A stretch of DNA of 64,000 nucleotides from SZUA-442 sp963753185 (GCA_963753185.1 CAVWBO010000007.1:868001-932000); one strand, 5' to 3'. Positions 49,843-58,435 are shown, numbered from the stretch's first letter. Notes: generated from the letters alone by a model not told the origin. Translations and numbers: made by a program.

Positions 49843-50763
49843 TCACGCGACGTCGAAGGTGATACCCGTGGCTTGTTCGGACGTTGCCCACATGAGGTCG
49901 AGGTCCGAGTTTCGTGCGGAGAACGAGAGGAACGGCCGCCGTTCCGGTGGGCCGAAATTGACCCAGCGCGGCGTGTAGAACTCACCGCTCGACGCACCGG
50001 GGTCGGTTGCGGCACGCAGTTGTGAGAGGGCTCCCTCGTCCGGTGCCATGCCGACCTTCCGCACCGCCTCATGGAAGAAGCGTTGGCTTCCGCCACGCGA
50101 TTCCTCGTAGCTCGCCGCTTGGAGGTTCGTGTTCGAGAACCCCGGGTGTGCGGCGAGGCTCGCCACACTCGATCCCGCCTCCTCGAGGCGCCGATGGAGC
50201 GCGATGGCGAAGTGGAAGTTCGCCTTCTTCGATCGCCCGTACGCTCGCCACGGATCGTACGACCCCTCCATGGTGAGATCCGCTGGGTCGAGTCGTGCTG
50301 CGTAGTTGCGCCCCGTTGACGTCACGGTGACCACCCGTGCGGAGTCGGCGGCCCGCAACAGGTCGATGACGAGCGCCGTGAGTGCGAAGTGGCCGAAGTG
50401 GTTCGTGCCGATCTGCATCTCGAATCCGTCCTCGGTCAGACGGCGCGGGATGCCCATGACGCCTGCGTTGTTGATGAGGATGTCGATTCGCTCCGTCGCC
50501 TCGGTGAGGGAAGACGCCGCGGACCGAACCGAGCTGAGGGATGCGAGGTCGAGCTCGAGCAGGTCGAGCCGGGCGCTCGGCACGTCAGTGAGGATGTCAT
50601 GCCTCGCGGCCTCGGCCTTGTCCGGATTCCTCGCTGCCAAGAAGACCCTCGCGCCAGCCCTCGCGAGCTCCCTGGCAGATTCGAGGCCGAGGCCGGAGTT
50701 CGCACCTGTCACGACGGCGACGCGATCCGTCAGATCGGGGATGTCCTCTGCGTTCCAGCCCAT
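49843..50763 (-). CDS. Short-chain dehydrogenase/reductase, retinol-dehydrogenase-like
   Basis: This 306-residue classical SDR has cofactor motif VAVVTGANSGLGLESAREL, DLLELDLASLSSVRSAA, structural INNAGVMG, and catalytic tyrosine and lysine in YGRSKKANFHFAIALHRR. AAHPGFSNTNLQ is the post-catalytic PG motif. The sequence resembles the oxidoreductases annotated as retinol/WW-domain dehydrogenases; the substrate is unknown. Arg46 after the second strand (AARNPDKAEAARH) suggests NADPH preference. It converges with the DUF308 gene with no gap. Confidence 0.85.
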   Translation of the reverse strand: MGWNAEDIPDLTDRVAVVTGANSGLGLESARELARAGARVFLAARNPDKAEAARHDILTDVPSARLDLLELDLASLSSVRSAASSLTEATERIDILINNAGVMGIPRRLTEDGFEMQIGTNHFGHFALTALVIDLLRAADSARVVTVTSTGRNYAARLDPADLTMEGSYDPWRAYGRSKKANFHFAIALHRRLEEAGSSVASLAAHPGFSNTNLQAASYEESRGGSQRFFHEAVRKVGMAPDEGALSQLRAATDPGASSGEFYTPRWVNFGPPERRPFLSFSARNSDLDLMWATSEQATGITFDVA

Positions 50764-50851
50764 AGGCTCACGGCTCCCTGGAGGTGGGGGTGGGGGTGGG
50801 GCACCAAGCCTATGCGACGGCCGGATGCGCGTTGACGGTCTCCCTCCGGTG

Positions 50852-51808
50852 CTACCGCGTCCCCTCGAAACGCTCGAACGCCTCGACGACCGCGTTCGCC
50901 AGGCGCTCCTTGCGCAGCCACACGAGGGTCGCGTGCCCTCCGGGTTCCCACCGGAGCGTGCTTCCCGGCCAATGGGCGGCGAGATCCCTGGTCGCCGAAG
51001 CCGGTATGTAGCCGTCAGAGCGTGCGCCGACGATCACCGCGTGGCGCACATGGTCGGCAGGTTCCAGATGCAGGACCGAGACGCGCCCGAGAACGGATCG
51101 GAGCCTGTCCGCCTGCTCGGGTCCACCGAGGGCATCCCACGCGATCCCGTGTCGGATCACGCCGTCGAGGAACACCGGGGCAGGGGAGTGCGATGCCGCC
51201 AGCGGAGCCGACGCAACGGGAAAGGGAACGGTTGCTGCGACGAGTGCCGCCGTGTTTCCCCCCATCGAGTATCCAGAGACGCACGCCGCCTTGCCGCTGT
51301 CCCTGACCGTTGCGAGGAGCCCCCGTGCTTCGATACACGCCGATGCCCCCATCACCATGAAGTCGGCCACGGTGCGGATCGAATGTCCCGAGTGCGGGTC
51401 TGGATGCCGTGACCCGAAGTACGCGCTCTCGAGGATCATCGACTCGATACCCCGACGAGCGAGGATCCGCGCGATGGCGACGCGAACACGCGGATCGTGC
51501 TCGTTCCACGCAGGCATGAGGACAACGCTTCGCTTGGCGCCCGCCCGAGGTGCGATCGTTATGACCGAGCCTGTTCGTGCCCGGCTGGGGAGCAGCTCGA
51601 CCGGGCTTGTGAACGTCCCGTGGCGTGTCATCGTGTGCTCATCAGCCTTCTCCGACAGCCAGGTGACAGGAAGCGGGTCGGCGGGGATCTCCATGATGTC
51701 GATGGGCTCGTGCAGTTCGGGCGGTCCCCAACCATCCGTGAAGAATCGGATGTCCTTCGGCCCGAACCGGAGGACGGCGGCCGACCCGAGGTCGATAGGG
51801 TGCCTCAC
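50852..51808 (-). CDS. ABHD18/DUF2048-like alpha/beta hydrolase
   Basis: This protein of about 318 residues has FFTDGWGPPELHEP and VVLMPAWNEHDPRVRVAIARILARRGIESMILESAYFGSRHPDP. SIRTVADFMVMGASACIEARGLLATV and VSGYSMGGNTAALVAATVPFPVASAPLAASHSPAPVFLDGVI carry the GYSMGG nucleophile elbow. These blocks closely match the DUF2048/ABHD18 family known mostly from eukaryotes. The acid and histidine are probably in VIVGARSDGYIP and PGGHATLVW. GTG at 51808 overlaps the stop of the upstream enoyl-CoA hydratase homologue (GTGA). A far longer open frame upstream is an artefact of GC-rich sequence. Confidence 0.8.
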   Translation of the reverse strand: MRHPIDLGSAAVLRFGPKDIRFFTDGWGPPELHEPIDIMEIPADPLPVTWLSEKADEHTMTRHGTFTSPVELLPSRARTGSVITIAPRAGAKRSVVLMPAWNEHDPRVRVAIARILARRGIESMILESAYFGSRHPDPHSGHSIRTVADFMVMGASACIEARGLLATVRDSGKAACVSGYSMGGNTAALVAATVPFPVASAPLAASHSPAPVFLDGVIRHGIAWDALGGPEQADRLRSVLGRVSVLHLEPADHVRHAVIVGARSDGYIPASATRDLAAHWPGSTLRWEPGGHATLVWLRKERLANAVVEAFERFEGTR

Positions 51809-52458
51809 TCGTCCACGGAGAGCATCGAGGTTGCCTCGGGGTAGAGCCGCCTCTTGACCGCTCGCATGGTCGCCGCGTCCTTGCCCGAATACTCGTGGCC
51901 GAGTGCCACGGCCACGGGCAGCACATCGCCGCCGTCGGTTGCCCTGGTGACGACGCCGGTACGTTCGGCCTCGGCGCCTCCGATCCGACGGCAGCTGATG
52001 ACCAGGTCGTGGGCGATCGGCTGCGGGAGCTTCGCGGTGATGAGCGCAGACATCCCTGGGCTGAACGGGATCCCAACGTCGATCGATGGGAGGCAGAAGT
52101 ACCCCTTGTCGCGTCGCATGACGCGGAAGTCGTGTGCGAGGGCGAGGAGGGCGCCTGCCGCGTAGGTGTGTCCGTTCAGCGCGGCGATCGTCACGAGCGG
52201 CAGCTCCAGGATGCGCCCGAGGAGGAGATCGACGCGTCGCAGGAACGACATCTGCTCGACTTCCGTGAACCGGCTCACCTCCTCGAGGTCGAGCCCCGTC
52301 GACCAGTACCGGTCGGACCCGACGACGACGAGCGCCGACACGTCGTCGTTGTCGATCACGTCGTCGAGCATCGAGTTCCAGGAATCGATCATGCCGATAC
52401 CGATCCGGTTCTCGCCATTGCTCATCTTTGCGACGGCCACGGTGCCGTCGTAGGTCAT
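51805..52458 (-). CDS. Enoyl-CoA hydratase/isomerase homologue lacking the canonical glutamate
   Basis: This 217-residue crotonase-fold protein has the oxyanion parts WSTGLDLEEVSRF and LNGHTYAAGALLALAHDFRVM. The position that in hydratases and isomerases reads PExxxG is LPSIDVGIPFSPGM, so the catalytic glutamate is serine; the first glutamate position is also not acidic. It most resembles the Delta3,Delta2-enoyl-CoA isomerase branch. A GAGGGG ribosome binding site supports the ATG at 52458 over 52473. It is coupled to the ABHD18-like hydrolase downstream, so it may use an acyl-CoA ester in another way. Confidence 0.75.
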   Translation of the reverse strand: MTYDGTVAVAKMSNGENRIGIGMIDSWNSMLDDVIDNDDVSALVVVGSDRYWSTGLDLEEVSRFTEVEQMSFLRRVDLLLGRILELPLVTIAALNGHTYAAGALLALAHDFRVMRRDKGYFCLPSIDVGIPFSPGMSALITAKLPQPIAHDLVISCRRIGGAEAERTGVVTRATDGGDVLPVAVALGHEYSGKDAATMRAVKRRLYPEATSMLSVDE

Positions 52459-52529
52459 GGTGAATCCCCTCATCGGCGCAACGGTACCAATCGTTCGTGA
52501 CAGCCTGGTGATGGCGTAGCCTGCCGCCC

Positions 52530-53774
52530 GTGCCGATCCTGTTCTTCGCATTCTCCGCAGTCGCCCTGGGGCTCTCGATCAACGGTGCCAGACCTCCGCT
52601 GATGCAGAGGTCCGCCATCGTGCGTCCGCCTTGGATGCAGGTCATGCTCACGAACGAGCTGGCGCCGCTGTGGCTCCTCGTGATGTGCTCGGTGACGGCC
52701 CTCGGTCTCACCCTCGACGTGCAATCGGAGCCCATCGGCAGGCTGGGGGTCGCGTTCGCGGCCGGCACCGTGGTCCTCATCGTGTTCATGATCGGACGAT
52801 CGGCTCGGTCGCTTGGCGAGATGCGGTCGGCCGTTGGGGCCGTTGCTGCGGTTGGAAGGCCCGCCCTCCGGTGGCGTTCCGTCGTGTTCCCGTACCCGTA
52901 TCGACTGCGGGAGGGGATCGAACGCATCGACGCCATCGAGTATTCGCCGTCGCTGTTCCTCGACCTGTATCGCCCGACCGGGGCTCGCCAATCGGCTGCT
53001 CCCGTGCTCATGCACATCCACGGCGGCTCGTGGGGTGGTGGCCATCGCCGGCAGCAGGCCCAGCCGCTCATCCAGGAGATGGCCAGCCGCGGGTGGATCG
53101 TCGTGAGCGTCGATTATCCGTTCGTACCCGATGCGACGTTTCCCGACCAGCTCGTCGCGCTCCACCGAGGACTCCGATGGCTGCGCGACAACGCCATCGC
53201 GTACGGCATCGACCCGGCATCGTTGTTCGTGACCGGTGGTTCGGCAGGGGCGCACCTCGCGTCGCTCCTCGCCCTGACCGACGATGCATCGGAGTGGACA
53301 CTCCGGCGACCTGATGAGGCCCCGATCGCAGGTGCAGTCGTGATGTACGGCGTCTACGACCTCCTGGACAGGAACGGGATCAGGGACTTCTGGCCGATCG
53401 TCACCGAGGCCCTCATCAAGGCGGATCCCGATCTCGAGCCAGAGAAGTTCCACAGGGGATCGCCGATCGACCACGTCCACCGAGATGCACCACCGTTCCT
53501 CGTCGTCCACGGTGTCAACGACTCTCTCGTCCCGATCCACGAATCAGAGCATTTCGTCGCGGCGCTGGAAGCCGGGTCGTCGCGACCGACCGCTTTCGCC
53601 GCACTCAGGGGGGCGACCCACGCCTTCGACGCCGTCGACTCGCTCCGGACGCAGAATGTCGTTGCAGGGATTGCAGCCTTCCTCGAATCGATCCACCGTG
53701 CAATCTCGCCTCCCGATCCCGGGACGCCGGACCCATCCGGGTCGGTCGACGCAGCCGATACGATGCGGGGATGA
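52530..53774 (+). CDS. Alpha/beta hydrolase (HSL/BD-FAE-like esterase) with membrane N-terminus
   Basis: This 414-residue esterase has about 115 N-terminal residues with three hydrophobic helices (PILFFAFSAVALGLSI, LAPLWLLVMCSVTALGLTL, LGVAFAAGTVVLIVFMI), so it is membrane-anchored. The catalytic domain has the oxyanion motif MHIHGGSWGGG, nucleophile elbow TGGSAGAHLASL, acid in VVHGVNDSLVPI and histidine in GATHAFDAV. The substrate is unknown. It starts with GTG and shares its last four bases with the thioesterase start (ATGA). Confidence 0.85.
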   Translation: MPILFFAFSAVALGLSINGARPPLMQRSAIVRPPWMQVMLTNELAPLWLLVMCSVTALGLTLDVQSEPIGRLGVAFAAGTVVLIVFMIGRSARSLGEMRSAVGAVAAVGRPALRWRSVVFPYPYRLREGIERIDAIEYSPSLFLDLYRPTGARQSAAPVLMHIHGGSWGGGHRRQQAQPLIQEMASRGWIVVSVDYPFVPDATFPDQLVALHRGLRWLRDNAIAYGIDPASLFVTGGSAGAHLASLLALTDDASEWTLRRPDEAPIAGAVVMYGVYDLLDRNGIRDFWPIVTEALIKADPDLEPEKFHRGSPIDHVHRDAPPFLVVHGVNDSLVPIHESEHFVAALEAGSSRPTAFAALRGATHAFDAVDSLRTQNVVAGIAAFLESIHRAISPPDPGTPDPSGSVDAADTMRG

Positions 53775-54142
53775 TCAGCGTCGGGGCGACCGCGACCACA
53801 TCGTTCATCGTCGACGAAGCGTCGACCGCTATCGCCCTCGGTTCAGGGGACGTCCCCGTCCTTGGCACACCCAAGGTCGTTGCGTTGGTCGAGCAAGCGG
53901 CCGTTGCCGCGATCTCGGGACTGCTCGAAGCCGGTCAGACGTCCGTGGGTACCAACGTCTCGCTCGATCATCTCGCGCCGACACCGGTCGGCCGTGCGGT
54001 CCTCGCCACCGCCACGGTCACGTCCGTCGATCGAAGGACGGTTCGCTTCGACGTCGAGGTCACCGACGACGGTCGTCCCGTCGCAAAGGGGAGCCACGTT
54101 CGTGCCGTGGTCGACCGGAACCGCTTCACCGGCGGCCGGTGA
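53771..54142 (+). CDS. FlK-like hotdog thioesterase
   Basis: This 123-residue single hotdog domain has VPVLGTPKVVALVEQAAVAAI, which places Thr and Glu as in fluoroacetyl-CoA thioesterase (FlK), and SVGTNVSLDHLAPTPVGRAVLATATV, which supplies the histidine. FlK-like proteins hydrolyse short acyl-CoAs, and most genomic members do not act on fluoroacetate. The ATG overlaps the esterase stop. It is convergent with the zinc-ribbon gene. Confidence 0.83.
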   Translation: MISVGATATTSFIVDEASTAIALGSGDVPVLGTPKVVALVEQAAVAAISGLLEAGQTSVGTNVSLDHLAPTPVGRAVLATATVTSVDRRTVRFDVEVTDDGRPVAKGSHVRAVVDRNRFTGGR

Positions 54143-54170
54143 ATCCCCGCCGCACAGGACGGTTACGAGG

Positions 54171-54497
54171 TCACGACAGCCATTCGACGCGGCACCATGA
54201 CCGTCGTTGGCACGATGGACACTGCATCCAACGGCTGTACGACCGACCGGGGATCCACGCGGAGATCGCGAGGATCCTCACGAAGGTCTCGACGAGGGAG
54301 ACCCTGGAACGGACCCGGCACACCGAACAGGTGATCACGGCAGTGCCGGGTTCACGGGGTCCTGCCGAGTACAGCGCCTCGTGCCCTTTGACCTCGTGGC
54401 GATGAATGAGGGGATCATCACGGAGCGTGTCGTCGACCTCGATGGGGGCAGCCTCGAAGAGGGCACGCTTTCCCTCGCGGTCCTGGCGGCCGGTCAC
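54171..54497 (-). CDS. Small zinc-ribbon protein coupled to ParA
   Basis: This protein of about 108 residues has a C-terminal half with two CxxC knuckles, ITCSVCRVRSRVSLVETFVRILAISAWIPGRSYSRWMQCPSCQRRSWCRVEWL, a zinc ribbon. The N-terminal half (ALFEAAPIEVDD and EALYSAGPREPGTA) is low complexity but echoes the ALF/ALYxxxPRxPGT linkers seen in similar actinobacterial proteins. Its GTG overlaps the stop of the ParA gene (GTGA), so the two are translated together. Its function is not known. A shorter start (GTG at 54338) would keep only the ribbon. Confidence 0.6.
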   Translation of the reverse strand: MTGRQDREGKRALFEAAPIEVDDTLRDDPLIHRHEVKGHEALYSAGPREPGTAVITCSVCRVRSRVSLVETFVRILAISAWIPGRSYSRWMQCPSCQRRSWCRVEWLS

Positions 54498-55249
54498 AGC
54501 AGCGCCTCGATGTTGGCGGCGAGCTCGCGATACGCCTCTGCTGCTCGTGACCTTCGCGCATGGTGGAGGACGGAGATCCCCTCACCGGGCGCCTCCGCCA
54601 CCCTCACGGATCGCGGGATGGGTGGCTCGATGACGTTCAGCCCGTGGACCTCCTGTACCTCTCGGAGCACGCGCTTGCTGAGATTCGTTCGGGAGTCGAA
54701 CATCGTCGCGACACCTCCGAGGACGCCGAGGCGGTCGTTCGTGTAGTGCCTGACATCCTCGATCGTCTCGAGGAGTTGGCCGACACCCCTGTCGCTGAGC
54801 GTCTCCGCCTGGAACGGGATCAGCACGGTGTCCGCGGCGGTGAGCGCGTTCACGGTGAGGATCCCGAGCGACGGACCGCAGTCGATGAGGACGATGTCGT
54901 AGGCGTCCGCAACGTCGGCGAGGGCACGCTTCAACACGAACTCGCGCCCTGTCTTGGTGAGCAGGTGGATCTCGGAGCCCGCGAGGTCGATTGAGGAAGG
55001 GAGGATGTCGGGTCCGTCTCGTGCGAGCAGCACATCTGGTGCGCTGGCGCGCCCGAGGAACACGTCGTGGATGGTCAGCTCGAGATGGTCCGGGTCGCTG
55101 TCGGTCGCGTACGTCAGGCATGCCTGGGGGTCGAGATCGACCATGAGGATCCGGCGGCCCCGCTCGAAGAGCGCCTCGGCGACGGAGTGAACGGTCGTCG
55201 TCTTCGCAACCCCGCCCTTCTGGTTCGCGACCGCGATCACCGTTGCCAT
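54494..55249 (-). CDS. ParA-family ATPase
   Basis: This 251-residue deviant-Walker ATPase has P-loop VANQKGGVAKTTTVHSVAEAL, second motif MVDLDPQACLTYA, IVLIDCGPSLGILTVNAL and PFQAETLSDRGVGQLLETIE. The sequence is of the chromosomal ParA/Soj type that positions DNA or protein cargo. No parB and no parS site (TGTTTCACGTGAAACA-like) is seen nearby, so it is an orphan ParA working with an unknown partner, perhaps the zinc-ribbon protein translated from the same message. Confidence 0.9.
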   Translation of the reverse strand: MATVIAVANQKGGVAKTTTVHSVAEALFERGRRILMVDLDPQACLTYATDSDPDHLELTIHDVFLGRASAPDVLLARDGPDILPSSIDLAGSEIHLLTKTGREFVLKRALADVADAYDIVLIDCGPSLGILTVNALTAADTVLIPFQAETLSDRGVGQLLETIEDVRHYTNDRLGVLGGVATMFDSRTNLSKRVLREVQEVHGLNVIEPPIPRSVRVAEAPGEGISVLHHARRSRAAEAYRELAANIEALL

Positions 55250-55328
55250 GATCCGATACTACGTGGCGCAAGGCTGCCACCCGGACGGTCATCCCCACAC
55301 GTCGTGTCCCCGCCTCAACGTGGCGGTG

Positions 55329-56432
55329 TCATCGCGCCGCTCCCGGTGCGCACACGGGAGCCCCCGGCTCCTGCACGACCGGGTGCCCCGTCCGTTCGAT
55401 GACAACGGGGACGAGGCACGCCCCGATGCGCCCATCGGGTTCGAACACGAACTGGGCGATCGCCGTCTTCGTGGATCCCGGCGGGTGAGCCTGCCAGACG
55501 AGGTTTCCGAGCCCCCACGCGATCGGTTTGCCCTCGTAGAACTCGAGAGGCTGGAGAACGTGTTGATGGTGGCCGAAGATTCCGTCGGCACCCGCGTCGA
55601 TCCACGCCATGGCCTGGCCTCGCTCGAACGAGCCAGGCGTGGCGTCATACTGGACGCCCCAATGTGCGGTGACGAACACCAGGTCCGCCGATTCCTTGGC
55701 GCTACGGATCGCCTCCGAGATCGACTCGGTGTCGTCCCCTCGCGTCATGCCGGGCCTATCGGCGGTCGCAACCCATGACCCTGTTTCGGGGCCCACGCCA
55801 CCGCTCCCGATGACGGCGATCGTCCAACCGTTCACCTCCGTGATGAAGGGCATGTACGCCTCCTCCGAGTCCGCGCCGGTACCGACAGGCGCGATTCCGA
55901 CAGCCCGGAGGTTGTCCATACCGTCGAGCATCGCCTCGAAGCCGTAGTCCATGCTGTGGTTGTTCGCGAGGTTCGCGACGTCCACTCCCGCCGCGGCCAT
56001 GGAAGGCAGTGCCTCGGGGTCACATCGGAAGATCCACGGCTTGTCCCATGCCGTGCCGAGGTTCGACGGTGAGCATTCGAGGTTGACGATCGTGAGGTCG
56101 TCCCTGAGGAACGCACCGTGGAGACCTGTCCAGGCGTCTTCGTAACCCGTCGTCGGGAAGGAACGCACGAACGACGGGTCGAGGTTGACGTCACCGGTTC
56201 CCGACACGACGAGGCGCCGGCGGGGGGTCTCGACAGGTCCGATCGCGATCGTGACCGTCGTGGTCACCTCTGGTGCGATGGTGGTCGTCGTCTCGACAGG
56301 GGCGAGCGACGTGACCGGCGTGAGGTCACCGGGAGCGGAGCCCGTCGTCGCGGAAGACGCCGCGCACCCACCTGCGGCGAAGCCGGCGGCGATGGCGAGC
56401 AGGACCGCACCCAGGAGCTGTCGCTGACCCAT
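55329..56432 (-). CDS. CapA-family lipoprotein (poly-gamma-glutamate synthesis-type)
   Basis: This 367-residue exported metallophosphatase-fold protein has a lipobox signal MGQRQLLGAVLLAIAAGFAAGGCAAS (Cys23), then a Thr/Val-rich spacer. Metal-site segments are SGTGDVNLDPS, IVNLECSPS, NLANNHSMDYGFEAM, TAHWGVQYD and IFGHHQHVLQPLEFYEGKPIAWGLGN. The order is that of CapA/PgsA, which takes part in capsule poly-gamma-glutamate formation in Bacillus; most actinobacterial members have unknown roles. No other capsule genes are present. Confidence 0.87.
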   Translation of the reverse strand: MGQRQLLGAVLLAIAAGFAAGGCAASSATTGSAPGDLTPVTSLAPVETTTTIAPEVTTTVTIAIGPVETPRRRLVVSGTGDVNLDPSFVRSFPTTGYEDAWTGLHGAFLRDDLTIVNLECSPSNLGTAWDKPWIFRCDPEALPSMAAAGVDVANLANNHSMDYGFEAMLDGMDNLRAVGIAPVGTGADSEEAYMPFITEVNGWTIAVIGSGGVGPETGSWVATADRPGMTRGDDTESISEAIRSAKESADLVFVTAHWGVQYDATPGSFERGQAMAWIDAGADGIFGHHQHVLQPLEFYEGKPIAWGLGNLVWQAHPPGSTKTAIAQFVFEPDGRIGACLVPVVIERTGHPVVQEPGAPVCAPGAAR

Positions 56433-56505
56433 GGTGGGAACGCTACCGCGAGTTCGACCGGGCGTGCGGTGGGCGTACCTGGGACAGGCGAGCTATCCGG
56501 GCTCG

Positions 56506-57396
56506 TCAGCCGGCCCCGGTCGGCCCGAACACGGCTTCCTCCCACATGGCGATGACGGCCAGGAGCCTCTCCGGGGCCTCGAGCATCGGCACATGGCCGA
56601 TCCCCTCGAAGATCGCATGCGTCCAATCGGGCCGTTGCCGGGCCATCCATCGAGCGGTCTCGACCTGGATCAGGCGATCCTCGGTACCGTGGACCAGAAG
56701 GGTCGGTTGCGTCGCTCGGTGCAGCACGGTCGCGAACCGCGACCGCCGCAGGACGTACGGCGCGATCGACCGCACCGCTTCGACAAGCACATCGGTCGAC
56801 CATGGCTGGGATCTGCGGAGCCGTGCGATCTCCAAGGCGTGGTCCCACACCTCCTGGTCGAGTGCGTCCGCGTCCTTCGCGACGAAGGCGAGGCCCTCGG
56901 CCACCCCCTCCTCTGGAGACTGCGTCGCCCGATACAGGTCGACGAGCCTCGGCCCCGCGAACGGCAGGAGCGGAACGGACAGACGCGCCGCTGCTGCCGG
57001 ACGAATCGAGAGCCAACTCGCCACGGGAGCAGCCGGATCGATGAGGATCAACCCGGTGACGAGATCCGGATATGTCTCGGCCACCAGGAGTGAGATGAGC
57101 CCTCCCATCGAGTTCCCGATCAGGATTGCCCGATCGCCGAAGTGCTTGATGACGTCTGCCACGAGTTTCGCGTTGACCTCGACCGTGGAACCGCGACCGA
57201 GGGGAGCGGTGTGACCGAACCCTGAGAGGTCGGGTGCGACGACGCGGTGGTTCCGGCTGAGGTCGGGCGCGATGAGGCTCCAGTTGTACGCGGATCCCTC
57301 GAGGCCGTGGACACCCACGATGAGCGGACCGCTCCCACCGTGGTCGAGGACCGAGACCGCGCCGTCCGAGTCGATTGTGATGCGTTCCGTGGTCAG
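56506..57396 (-). CDS. Alpha/beta hydrolase, possible CTG start
   Basis: This hydrolase has oxyanion LIVGVHGLEGSAYNWSLIAPDL, nucleophile elbow LIGNSMGGLISLLVAE, acid LVHGTEDRLIQ and histidine GIGHVPMLEAP. The HGxEG strand lies too close to the first GTG (57318), and in-frame sequence upstream (TTERITIDSDGAVSVLDHGGSGPL) is clearly part of the fold. No ATG, GTG or TTG exists there. The only plausible codon is CTG at 57396, which overlaps the stop of the LLM gene (CTGA), giving 296 residues. Either a rare CTG start is used or a start codon was lost by mutation. Confidence 0.82.
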   Translation of the reverse strand: MTTERITIDSDGAVSVLDHGGSGPLIVGVHGLEGSAYNWSLIAPDLSRNHRVVAPDLSGFGHTAPLGRGSTVEVNAKLVADVIKHFGDRAILIGNSMGGLISLLVAETYPDLVTGLILIDPAAPVASWLSIRPAAAARLSVPLLPFAGPRLVDLYRATQSPEEGVAEGLAFVAKDADALDQEVWDHALEIARLRRSQPWSTDVLVEAVRSIAPYVLRRSRFATVLHRATQPTLLVHGTEDRLIQVETARWMARQRPDWTHAIFEGIGHVPMLEAPERLLAVIAMWEEAVFGPTGAG

Positions 57397-58313
57397 ATGA
57401 TCTCCAATCCCTCGAGGAGCGCTCTCGTCTCGCCTCCTGCGAAGACCCCCTGGAAGTAGAACCGCTCAACTCCAACCGTACCGAGGCCATCGAGCTGCGC
57501 CCTCACCTGTTCGAACGTGCCCCGAGGGGTCTGGCGTCGTTCGAAATGGGCCTCGAGCTCCTGTCGTGAGATTCCGGCTTCAGCTGCCCTCTCCTCCATC
57601 AGGTCATCGAAGTCGGCTTCGGTCGCTGCGGCGAGCACTTGGCCACTCGACGACAGCCTGATCGAATCGGGGTCACGGCCGGCATCGATGGCCGCCTTCT
57701 TGCATCTGGCGATCCGGTCCGCGATGTCTGATCCGGGGTAGACATTGAACTCGTGCGCGTACCGACCTGCGAGGTTCGGGGTCCTGTGCCTGCCCGTGCC
57801 ACCGACGAGGAGGGGGATGGGACGGGTCGGTGCGGGCGCGAGCGGGAACGCCTCGAGCTGGTACAGGTTCCCCTGATAACCGGGGTTGGCGGGATCGAAC
57901 GCCGAGCTGAGGTAGCCGAGTGCCTCTTCGAGCATCTCGAATCGGTCGGCGATCGGTGGGTAGGGGAATCCGAAGACCTCGTGTTCGCGGTCGAGCCACC
58001 CGGTGCCGACCCCGAGCACGAACCGCCCGCCCGACATGAGGTCGATCGTCACCGCCATCTTCGCGAGCACGGCGGGATGCCGGAATGTGATCGGGGTGAC
58101 GAGCATCACGAGCTCGATGTCCTGCGTTTCCCTGGCGAGGCCACCGAACTGCGCGAAGGCATCCGGTGCAGGGGTCGATGCCGCCTCGTCCTCCGATATC
58201 GCCATGAGGTAGTGATCCGGAAGTGCAAGCGCGACGAGGCCGTGGTCGTTGGCGAACCTCGCACCGTCAAGCACGTGTTCGTAGTCGCCTGCGATCTGCA
58301 ACGCGTACTCCAT
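57393..58313 (-). CDS. LLM-class (F420-dependent type) oxidoreductase
   Basis: This 306-residue TIM-barrel oxidoreductase of the luciferase-like family has MEYALQIAGDYEHVLDGARFANDHGLVALALPDHYL, VMLVTPITFRHPAVLAKMAVTIDLMSGGRFVLGVGTGW (the family block) and IPLLVGGTGRHRTPNLAGRYAHEFNVYPGS. The pattern is that of F420-dependent oxidoreductases of actinobacteria; FMN cannot be excluded. The start may also be GTG at 58325. Its stop overlaps the probable CTG start of the hydrolase. Confidence 0.87.
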   Translation of the reverse strand: MEYALQIAGDYEHVLDGARFANDHGLVALALPDHYLMAISEDEAASTPAPDAFAQFGGLARETQDIELVMLVTPITFRHPAVLAKMAVTIDLMSGGRFVLGVGTGWLDREHEVFGFPYPPIADRFEMLEEALGYLSSAFDPANPGYQGNLYQLEAFPLAPAPTRPIPLLVGGTGRHRTPNLAGRYAHEFNVYPGSDIADRIARCKKAAIDAGRDPDSIRLSSSGQVLAAATEADFDDLMEERAAEAGISRQELEAHFERRQTPRGTFEQVRAQLDGLGTVGVERFYFQGVFAGGETRALLEGLEII

Positions 58314-58435
58314 CACCACCCCCACAGGCTAGGGCGGGCACGCGGATGCGAGGTTCACACACGCGCCTGTCCACCACGGCCATATGGAATCCCGATCAGC
58401 GATGTCGTAGGTTGTCCGCGGAAGGAAGGAACCCA

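Noticed and set aside
50780..50801. G-rich tract (GGAGG then runs of five, five and four G) upstream of the SDR gene
   Set aside because: Only three runs of three or more G are separated, so a stable four-tract quadruplex is not clearly encoded; noted only as a compositional oddity.
50852..53071. A 739-codon open frame on the minus strand
   Set aside because: Only the last 318 codons match a hydrolase family; the rest is antisense or out of frame to the crotonase and esterase genes.
54338..54338. GTG at 54338 as the start of the zinc-ribbon protein
   Set aside because: It leaves no ribosome binding site, whereas the upstream GTG overlaps the ParA stop and gives coupling; kept only as an alternative.
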